From an archaeon (GTDB lineage: Archaea > EX4484-52 > B79-G9), in assembly GCA_030630425.1 (NCBI GenBank), contig DAOVNB010000042.1, forward strand, positions 1 to 6,139: a stretch of 6,139 bases of DNA. Reading direction: 5' to 3'. The translations under genes and the position numbers were made by a program. Below, one piece after another: positions 1 through 4,466 of this stretch (position 1 is the first letter of the stretch; each line of letters starts with the position of its first letter). The notes below the pieces were generated by a model, which saw nothing but the letters and a program-made list of their open reading frames with translations, did not search any database and was not told the origin of the DNA.

Positions 1-1661
1 ATATATGCTACAATATCTTTTCCTTCTTTTACGACCCGTGCAAATCCGACCCGCTCAAACTGGACAACAGAATCCTTGATGTCATTTATATTGGGTTCTG
101 AAAAGCCCACAAGCTTTTTTCCTGAAGGAAGAATCATTTTTACAGGAACATTTGCTGTTGTTGAGACCCATTGTATTATAGGAATTCCTTTTATGATATT
201 ATCACTGCTAATTTCCGCATTGTTTTTTGTTTTGAATCTTATGTTTGTGCCATATTTCAGGCGGATTACCGAGCCTTTTTTAAGTTTTTCTGCATCCTCT
301 TTTGAAATAAAGAGCTCATCTGTTGAAATAAGTTCCCGGTTTCCCATCTTTTTGTCATCGGGATGCTTTGGAGCTTCGATTTTTGTCTTTTTGATACCCA
401 CAACCTTTATTTTCGTAGGCTTTGGGACAAAAAAATATCTTGGCGCAATCGGGTCTATTATAGCTTTATTATAGCTATCTATTGTCTTCATAAAAGACTC
501 AAAAGAGACAGTTTTGTCAGCAGCACTCGGGCCTACAAGGGTTACAAATTTTCTGAATGCTTCAGGCCTGTAGCCGCGTTTCTTAAACGCCCGTAAAAAC
601 GGAAGCCTAACATCATCAAAACCCAGATATTTTCCTTCTTCAATTGCCTTTCGGGTTTGCGTTGTTGATAATTTAAGGCCTGTGAAGTTAATTCGCCCAA
701 TATGGATAAACTCAGGGATTTTCCAGGCAAAAGCACTATAAAGATATTTTTGCCTTTCTGTGTTTGTTATGTGGTCTTTGCCGCGGATTATATGCGTCAT
801 GCCAAAATCATGGTCATCAACAGGAACAGCAAAATTCATCAAAGGCCAAACCCGGTATTTTCTGCCGGTGCGTGGGTGAGGTGTATCATTGATGCGAAAT
901 GCTGGCCAGTCACGAATTGCGGGGTTCTTGTGGGTGATATCTGTTTTCATCCTGACAACTGCTTCTCCCTGCTTGTAGCCGTCAAACATTTTTTTCCAGC
1001 GAACCATATTTTCTTCAGGAGTTATTGCCCTGCATGGACAGGCTTTTTTTGCATTGACAAGCTCGCGGAATTTTTCAGGGTCGCAGGTGCATACATAAGC
1101 ATGGCCTTTTTTGATTGCTTCAATCCCATATTCATAATAATTCTCAAGCCTGTCTGACTGAAGCACAATTTCAAAGTCAGAACTCGTAAGCCAACGGACA
1201 TCTTCAGGAATCATTTTGTATGCATCAACGCATATATTGTCAGGATTTGTGTCTGAGAACCGCAAATAAAACTTGCCGCCGTATTTTTTCACATATTCTG
1301 AATTAAGAATTACAACAAATGCATGCCCCACATGCAAAGCTCCTGAAGGCGACGGCTCGAAACGCATCACTACCTTGCCCTTTTCTGCGTTTTTAAGCTC
1401 CGGAAGACCGACTCGCCTCACTACTTTTTTTACAGTAACAGACAAGCCCAGTTTTTTTATCTCTAAAAGCTGTTCTTTCATAGGCATTTTGTTTATACGA
1501 TTAACAGTCTCATCAATAAGCGCAATTGTCTCTTTAGGGTCCCCACGCGCTTCAGGCATTTTTGCCATTGCCTGAGATATGACGGCACTTGCCTGTGCTT
1601 TTCCGCCGTGTTGGCCCGCATTTGCTAAAACAAGCTTTTTTATTTCATCTTCAATAGCCAT
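1..1661 (-). CDS. gltX: Glutamyl-tRNA synthetase, archaeal type (3' end cut by window edge)
   Basis: This cytoplasmic class I aminoacyl-tRNA synthetase attaches glutamate to tRNA-Glu. In many archaea the family is non-discriminating and also charges tRNA-Gln for later amidation. The frame is open for 553 codons from ATG at 1661 to the window edge, with no internal stop. About 100 residues of N-terminal extension precede the HIGH-type motif H110-V-G-H113 (context SPSGALHVGHA). Two CxC pairs, C191-T-C193 and C208-P-C210, probably bind zinc. The KMSKS-type loop is K330-L-S-T-T, followed by a typical RKAIEEGKY...DDVRLP segment. The C-terminal part is the GlnRS-like beta-barrel anticodon-binding region. 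The last visible residues (VQFERVGFARV...IVAY) match the usual end of the family, so only a few residues are missing. A TATA box 27 nt upstream suggests a leaderless transcript and supports this start. The second lysine of KMSKS is absent. Confidence 0.95.
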   Translation of the reverse strand, partial: MAIEDEIKKLVLANAGQHGGKAQASAVISQAMAKMPEARGDPKETIALIDETVNRINKMPMKEQLLEIKKLGLSVTVKKVVRRVGLPELKNAEKGKVVMRFEPSPSGALHVGHAFVVILNSEYVKKYGGKFYLRFSDTNPDNICVDAYKMIPEDVRWLTSSDFEIVLQSDRLENYYEYGIEAIKKGHAYVCTCDPEKFRELVNAKKACPCRAITPEENMVRWKKMFDGYKQGEAVVRMKTDITHKNPAIRDWPAFRINDTPHPRTGRKYRVWPLMNFAVPVDDHDFGMTHIIRGKDHITNTERQKYLYSAFAWKIPEFIHIGRINFTGLKLSTTQTRKAIEEGKYLGFDDVRLPFLRAFKKRGYRPEAFRKFVTLVGPSAADKTVSFESFMKTIDSYNKAIIDPIAPRYFFVPKPTKIKVVGIKKTKIEAPKHPDDKKMGNRELISTDELFISKEDAEKLKKGSVIRLKYGTNIRFKTKNNAEISSDNIIKGIPIIQWVSTTANVPVKMILPSGKKLVGFSEPNINDIKDSVVQFERVGFARVVKEGKDIVAY

Positions 1662-1684
1662 AACTATATTTAGCGTAGAAAAAG

Positions 1685-1692
1685 TTTATATA
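1685..1692 (-). promoter_or_regulatory. TATA box of gltX, leaderless promoter
   Basis: On the minus strand this reads TATATAAA. Its centre is about 27 nt upstream of the A of the gltX ATG, which puts the expected archaeal transcription start at or next to the start codon. No Shine-Dalgarno-like sequence lies between them, as expected for a leaderless mRNA. The box implies that gltX is transcribed independently of the gene upstream, which ends at 1754. Confidence 0.6.
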
Positions 1693-1753
1693 GAATGTGT
1701 TTCTAAGCCGGATTTAGAATCTGTGGTTTTAAGCTAATACCTCATCAACACCA

Positions 1754-2371
1754 TTAGGGCCCAACCAAAGGTGCGGAAATATTACTGCTAAGTTCAATCA
1801 CAGTTTCCGGTTTTTCAGCCCCAACCAATGGCGCATTTCTCTCAGGCAAATAATTTGGCGGAATGTAATTTAGCGGGACTAAGATTTTACCTAACTCTGG
1901 TTGAACTAAATACGATTTGTTATTTATAGCACTAAATATTTTTTGAACACCATGCATGCATGCATTAACATGCTCATTGCCGGGAATTACCTCGTCCTTT
2001 CTTACCACAGCATAAACATCTTCGGTTAAATTATGGCCTTTATTGGCAATGACACGTCTGGACCCCGAATATGGAATAAGCAATAGATTATCTCCTGCAT
2101 AGACAACTGCTAATCGGTTACCGTAAGTGTCAGAACCAGAACAGTTCTCGATATAACGAACATCCAAAGAATGAAGCAGATATAAATCTCCAAAAGGTTG
2201 AAAAAAATCAGATGTTGGTCTTTTGGTGATATCCCGCCAACCAGTACTTTCGCAAAGAATTCCGGTCATTTGTTCTAATTGTTCTGTTCTAAAATCATGT
2301 TCGCCAGATACCGAATTTATAAGAATCCCACCAAATGCCTTTCTGTAATTTAAACATTGGCGTAAAAACAT
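1754..2371 (-). CDS. Hypothetical protein, 205 aa, not recognised
   Basis: I do not recognise this protein. It reads from ATG at 2371 to TAA at 1754-1756 and appears soluble, with no clear signal peptide or membrane helix. Visible features are four cysteines (C6, C40, C77, C138), a hydrophobic segment LAVVYAGDNLLLIPYSG (residues 87-103), and a C-terminal tail with two copies of a short motif, NAPLVG (179-184) and SAPLVG (199-204), 20 residues apart and visible in the DNA as a near-repeat. It starts 20 nt after the stop of the larC-like gene, so it is probably the last gene of the cupin/larC-like operon. No Shine-Dalgarno sequence is visible before the ATG, and a later in-frame ATG at residue 35 is possible. 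The length, clean frame and position argue for a real gene; no function can be assigned. Confidence 0.7.
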   Translation of the reverse strand: MFLRQCLNYRKAFGGILINSVSGEHDFRTEQLEQMTGILCESTGWRDITKRPTSDFFQPFGDLYLLHSLDVRYIENCSGSDTYGNRLAVVYAGDNLLLIPYSGSRRVIANKGHNLTEDVYAVVRKDEVIPGNEHVNACMHGVQKIFSAINNKSYLVQPELGKILVPLNYIPPNYLPERNAPLVGAEKPETVIELSSNISAPLVGP

Positions 2372-2391
2372 ATAAATCTTTGGCTATTTTA

Positions 2392-3156
2392 TCATTCAAC
2401 AAGATAAAAAGGTACTGGCGGAAGGCCTTTTATTGTTCCTGCGGCCATGCTTTCCTTTATGACTTCTAAGCCATTAACATCCGTTGTTCTTTTTGCCCTG
2501 CACCCCGCAAGAAGGCTCACGCCTGTCGGTGTAGCCATTTCATTGTAGTGCTCCAAGGACTTTTGCCAGGGTATGTCGTGGCTGTTAAGAATATGCTCGG
2601 TTGCAGGCGCAGGAACATCAAGTGTTCCGTGGGAAAATGTAATGGTCCCGTTTCCAGCATTGACATAATCAAGATACACTACATCGGTTATTTTCAGTTC
2701 CTGAAGGCCGGCAGCAAAACCGGCAACATCAGCGACAATATCACTCGCTTCATGAAGAACAGCCTCTGTTGGCGTGTCACCGCCGTGTTGGTGGTGGTGT
2801 ATCATATGATGCAGCCGCGGATCATTGCCGTGCACATACCTTTCTGCATCGCAAAGAACAGCCAACGCGTTTTTGGCAATTGTCTGGTATGCGGTCTCAA
2901 GAGGAATGTGTTCAAATGTATTCTCCAGTATTGCCTTTGCTTCTGATTCGTGGAGGTGTTTCCCCTCTTTTTTAAGGCATATGTCCAGCCGGACTGCCCC
3001 ATCATAATATCTAGAAGTAACTTTCATGGTGCCTATACGGCCTCCGGCATATTCCATGGCACCCGTTATTTTGTCAGCGTCTCCTCCAAGGCCAATAAGG
3101 CCCGCACACGCAATGTCTCCGGAAATGCCGTATCTTGGGTCAATTGCTAACTGCAT
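2392..3156 (-). CDS. LarC-like protein, N-terminal (LarC1/DUF111) domain only
   Basis: LarC is the CTP-dependent enzyme that inserts nickel into the pincer cofactor of lactate racemase and related enzymes. This 254-aa protein shows the hallmarks of the LarC N-terminal half: an opening D6PRYGISGD14 (family pattern DPFSGISGD), H67-L-H69, a histidine-rich metal-binding stretch at 116-124, L134-H-E136 followed by D139IVAD (family pattern HFHExGAxDSIxDI), HGTLDVPAPAT (176-186) and the ending motif ATPTG (208-212). The C-terminal LarC2 region of full-length LarC (about 400 aa) is absent, and the following gene does not resemble it. The length is close to that of the LarC1 product of Lactobacillus, where LarC2 is added by frameshifting. 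The gene starts 14 nt after the cupin stop, with a weak AGTGA before the ATG. The family call is firm; nickel-cofactor activity is unproven without LarC2 or neighbouring larB/larE. Confidence 0.85.
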   Translation of the reverse strand: MQLAIDPRYGISGDIACAGLIGLGGDADKITGAMEYAGGRIGTMKVTSRYYDGAVRLDICLKKEGKHLHESEAKAILENTFEHIPLETAYQTIAKNALAVLCDAERYVHGNDPRLHHMIHHHQHGGDTPTEAVLHEASDIVADVAGFAAGLQELKITDVVYLDYVNAGNGTITFSHGTLDVPAPATEHILNSHDIPWQKSLEHYNEMATPTGVSLLAGCRAKRTTDVNGLEVIKESMAAGTIKGLPPVPFYLVE

Positions 3157-3170
3157 TAAATCACTGGAAT

Positions 3171-3449
3171 TTAATCAAAAAGACTCACAACATAAATATA
3201 TTCTAATTCATCGTCTGAATCATTCCGGACGTTGTGTGCTACGCCTTCTTTTATGTAGTGCGTCTGCCCCACAGCCAGCTGGCTTTCCCTGCTCTCTTCC
3301 ATCATTGTTGCAGTGCCTCTAAGCACAACAATGATTTCCTCGCGCCTGTCAGTCACATGCTCTCCGATTTCTTCTCCTTTTGAAAGGATAACTCTTCCGC
3401 TTTTTAGCACCTTGCTTTCAGGCGGCTTTAATAACGATTCTGTTTTCAT
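3171..3449 (-). CDS. Small single-domain cupin protein
   Basis: This 92-aa protein is a minimal cupin, a small beta-barrel that usually binds one metal ion and serves as an enzyme or small-molecule sensor. Cupin motif 1 is visible as G25-x5-H31-V-T33-x4-E38-x6-G45; the second histidine of the usual HxH is replaced by T33. Motif 2 is G61-x5-K67-E-G69-x2-H72-x3-N76, with lysine in place of the usual proline. Three of the four standard metal ligands (H31, E38, H72) are therefore present. The start is supported by GGTGA at 3456-3460 (minus strand), 6 nt before the ATG. It is the first gene of the probable cupin/larC-like/205-aa operon. A role tied to the LarC-like neighbour, for instance metal or substrate binding, is only a guess from position. 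Confidence 0.88.
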   Translation of the reverse strand: MKTESLLKPPESKVLKSGRVILSKGEEIGEHVTDRREEIIVVLRGTATMMEESRESQLAVGQTHYIKEGVAHNVRNDSDDELEYIYVVSLFD

Positions 3450-3454
3450 ATATA

Positions 3455-3460
3455 ATCACC
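3455..3460 (-). promoter_or_regulatory. Shine-Dalgarno-like site of the cupin gene
   Basis: The minus strand reads GGTGAT, with 6 nt between GGTGA and the ATG at 3449. It matches the archaeal 16S anti-Shine-Dalgarno core and fixes the cupin start. It is the best ribosome binding site in the window and contrasts with the leaderless-looking starts of gltX and the membrane-protein gene. Confidence 0.5.
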
Positions 3461-3483
3461 ACTTCAAAATTGTGTTGCGCAGC

Positions 3484-3491
3484 ATAAATAT
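3484..3491 (-). promoter_or_regulatory. Probable TATA box of the cupin/larC-like operon
   Basis: The minus strand reads ATATTTAT, centred about 38 nt upstream of the cupin ATG. With the usual archaeal spacing, transcription would begin near 3461, giving a leader of about 12 nt that just includes the GGTGA site. The box is imperfect and is proposed from position and composition only. Confidence 0.4.
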
Positions 3492-3539
3492 CTTTGCAGA
3501 TGCAGAACATTGGATTTTTGTTCCAACACCCACAAAACC

Positions 3540-3547
3540 TTATAAAA
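3540..3547 (+). promoter_or_regulatory. TATA box of tRNA-His
   Basis: TTATAAAA lies about 40 nt before the first base of the tRNA. An archaeal start about 26 nt downstream would fall near 3570 and leave a short 5' leader for RNase P to remove. It faces away from the cupin operon promoter, so the 133 nt between cupin and tRNA serve two divergent transcripts. Confidence 0.5.
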
Positions 3548-3548
3548 C

Positions 3549-3574
3549 TAACACTGCCTAAACAATTAGTGTTA
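3549..3574. repeat. Inverted repeat over the tRNA-His transcription start region
   Basis: TAACACT (3549-3555) is repeated perfectly inverted as AGTGTTA (3568-3574), separated by 12 nt. It begins just after the TATA box and covers the predicted start point. It could be a protein-binding operator or chance in AT-rich DNA. It is too close to the promoter to be a terminator of the tRNA. Confidence 0.4.
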
Positions 3575-3582
3575 TTAAACAT

Positions 3583-3656
3583 GACGAGGGTAAGATAGTT
3601 GGTTAGTCCTGGAGATTGTGGATCTCCATACCCGGGTTCAAATCCCGGCCCTCGTC
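3583..3656 (+). tRNA. tRNA-His (anticodon GTG)
   Basis: The histidine tRNA folds as a cloverleaf. The acceptor strand ACGAGGG (3584-3590) pairs with CCCTCGT (3649-3655). The anticodon stem GGAGA/TCTCC (3611-3615/3623-3627) holds loop TTGTGGA with anticodon GTG at 3618-3620. The T arm is CCGGG-TTCAAAT-CCCGG (3632-3648). The histidine identity pair is genomically encoded: G-1 at 3583 faces discriminator C73 at 3656. The T8-A14 and G15-C48 tertiary pairs and G18-G19 are present. CCA is not encoded, and there is no intron. The D stem AGAT/GTCC (3593-3596/3606-3609) has an A10-C25 mismatch and a T13-G22 wobble, so only two Watson-Crick pairs. It is the only plus-strand gene in the window. Confidence 0.95.
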
Positions 3657-3657
3657 C

Positions 3658-3673
3658 TTCTTTTTTTAATTTT
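3658..3673 (+). terminator. T-rich terminator after tRNA-His
   Basis: A pyrimidine run TTC followed by seven T, AA and four T begins two bases after the tRNA discriminator. Archaeal RNA polymerase terminates at such T tracts without a hairpin. If termination is leaky, read-through would enter the hairpin element that starts at 3674. Confidence 0.55.
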
Positions 3674-3846
3674 GAAGTCGCAGAAAACCAAGCACTTCAG
3701 TGCGTTTCAGAAATTGCGTTGCAATTTCCTGCATCCTTGAAAATCCTAAAAAGGATTTTCGGGACCCTAAAATTCATAAGGAATTTTAAGGGTTTCTGAA
3801 ATACAGGAAATACAGATGTATTTCCGAAATGGATGAATGCGACTTC
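3674..3846 (+). repeat. 173-bp multi-hairpin element with 9-bp terminal inverted repeat
   Basis: GAAGTCGCA (3674-3682) is matched by its exact complement TGCGACTTC (3838-3846), and the interior is almost filled by hairpins. They are GCAC/GTGC (3692-3695/3700-3703); GAAATTGC/GCAATTTC (3710-3717/3721-3728); a 12-bp stem 3736-3747/3752-3763 with an AAAA loop; 3765-3775/3781-3792 with one bulged A; and GGAAATAC/GTATTTCC (3806-3813/3818-3825). A tandem GAAATACAG duplicate lies at 3798-3815, and TTTCAGAAA (3705-3713) is complementary to TTTCTGAAA (3793-3801). Two G-T wobbles in the 12-bp stem favour a plus-strand RNA. No convincing gene lies within it. It could be a non-autonomous mobile element or genome-dispersed palindromic repeat, or a structured RNA co-transcribed with tRNA-His. 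No target-site duplication is evident. Confidence 0.65.
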
Positions 3847-3853
3847 TAAAGCT

Positions 3854-3907
3854 TGAAACCGAACCAAACAAACCCGTCCTTTAGGGCGGGGTCGCATAGA
3901 GGTTTCA
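3854..3907 (+). mobile_element. Candidate IS200/IS605-type end or structured RNA
   Basis: A GC-rich hairpin CCCGTCC-TTTA-GGGCGGG (3873-3879/3884-3890) sits inside a perfect outer stem TGAAACC/GGTTTCA (3854-3860/3901-3907). GC-rich stems closing a TTTA-type loop are typical of the subterminal hairpins and omegaRNA-encoding right ends of IS200/IS605 and TnpB-carrying elements; the resemblance is from memory of such ends, not from a search. ATGCGAC (3837-3843) can also pair with GTCGCAT (3891-3897), crossing the outer stem as a pseudoknot. The T-G pair in the hairpin would be an A-C mismatch on the minus strand, so plus-strand RNA folds better. No transposase or TnpB gene is in the window, so this would be a remnant or a non-autonomous copy. 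Confidence 0.35.
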
Positions 3908-4041
3908 TGATGCTGCGTTTAATAGTTTGTACAGATATTGTAATTTTGCGTGGTTTTTAACTATAGAATTCAATACAATTGCTATATGCATTTTTTATAT
4001 GGCCGTGTTCGCTAATCTACATACAAGCCATCAAACATACA
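3908..4041. other. Gene-free AT-rich spacer
   Basis: Together with the two structured elements to its left this completes the 385-bp gene-free gap between tRNA-His and the membrane-protein gene. I see no open frame of note, no strong inverted repeat and no clear T-tract terminator for the minus-strand gene that ends at 4042. Confidence 0.5.
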
Positions 4042-4413
4042 TTACAACAACAAAAACATATACAATATTGCAATTCCAATAACAACCGAAACAGCAGCAA
4101 GCAGTTTCACACTTTTATCGTCAATAATCTTGTTAGATATTGATTCAACTTCTTTTGGGAATTCAAGCATAAACCCGCTAAAAAGAAACCCGACTGCAAA
4201 AATAAGTGAAAGAACATTTACAAGAGGCACCCCTTCAACGGCATAATACATTACAATTATTCCGAGCAAAGGAAGCAGATATTTTAAGAGTTGATTGTTT
4301 AAATAATCTTTTTTTGCCCAAGTCAAAAACTTTTTTGGTGCTGCAAAAATAATTAGCCCCTTTGCTGTGATTAGAAGTGCAAACACCACAGCAATTATTT
4401 CAAGTTCATTCAT
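4042..4413 (-). CDS. Small multi-pass membrane protein, function unknown
   Basis: This 123-aa protein is probably an integral membrane protein with four helices: residues about 4-25 (IIAVVFALLITAKGLIIFAA), 43-60 (LLKYLLPLLGIIVMYYAV), 65-84 (LVNVLSLIFAVGFLFSGFML) and 103-122 (VKLLAAVSVVIGIAILYMFL). A short charged loop (KKFLTWAKKDYLNNQ) follows helix 1, and a second charged stretch (EFPKEVESISNKIIDDKS) lies between helices 3 and 4. I do not recognise a family, and no catalytic motif is visible. It lies 53 nt downstream of uvrA but has its own TATA box 27 nt before the ATG, so it is probably transcribed separately with a nearly leaderless mRNA. That spacing also supports the start. Confidence 0.85.
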   Translation of the reverse strand: MNELEIIAVVFALLITAKGLIIFAAPKKFLTWAKKDYLNNQLLKYLLPLLGIIVMYYAVEGVPLVNVLSLIFAVGFLFSGFMLEFPKEVESISNKIIDDKSVKLLAAVSVVIGIAILYMFLLL

Positions 4414-4436
4414 AAGTATAATTTATCATGAGGGGG

Positions 4437-4444
4437 TATATATA
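4437..4444 (-). promoter_or_regulatory. TATA box of the membrane-protein gene
   Basis: The minus strand reads TATATATA, centred about 27 nt before the ATG at 4413, the same spacing as at gltX. The predicted transcription start falls within a few bases of the start codon. It lies in the short gap just after the uvrA stop codon. Confidence 0.6.
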
Positions 4445-4466
4445 ATTTATGTATCGACTCGGGCAG

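Noticed and set aside
76..1575. Several plus-strand open frames of 77-151 codons
   Set aside because: They lie opposite gltX, whose minus-strand frame is open throughout with all family motifs; the plus-strand translations show no family features.
1754..2392. LarC2 supplied by a programmed frameshift after the LarC1-like gene
   Set aside because: The downstream protein has its own start after a 20-nt gap and shows none of the LarC C-terminal motifs I know.
2548..3322. Overlapping plus-strand open frames opposite the larC-like and cupin genes, and a minus-strand frame at 2802-3005
   Set aside because: They are antisense or out-of-frame to two well-supported genes and encode nothing recognisable.
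3674..3846. Possible CRISPR array
   Set aside because: The units are different hairpins with no constant repeat of 23-40 bp and no regular spacers; only a 9-bp tandem duplicate is present.
3873..3890. Rho-independent-type terminator for the minus-strand membrane-protein gene
   Set aside because: On the minus strand the stem gains a C-A mismatch and is followed by TTTGTTTGG rather than a clean T run; it folds better as plus-strand RNA. Not fully excluded.
3599..3897. Two 66-codon open frames (plus 3599-3799, minus 3697-3897)
   Set aside because: One starts inside tRNA-His and both run through the hairpin array, so their sequence is set by RNA or palindrome structure rather than coding.
3905..3925. 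C/D box RNA start (ATGATG resembling box C)
   Set aside because: The box C consensus RTGATGA is not completed (ATGATGC), and no CTGA box D lies at a fitting distance.
3656..4041. tRNA-His 3' end as an integration att site with a duplicated copy
   Set aside because: I found no second copy of the tRNA 3' end in the window, so there is no direct sign of integration by a tRNA-specific integrase.
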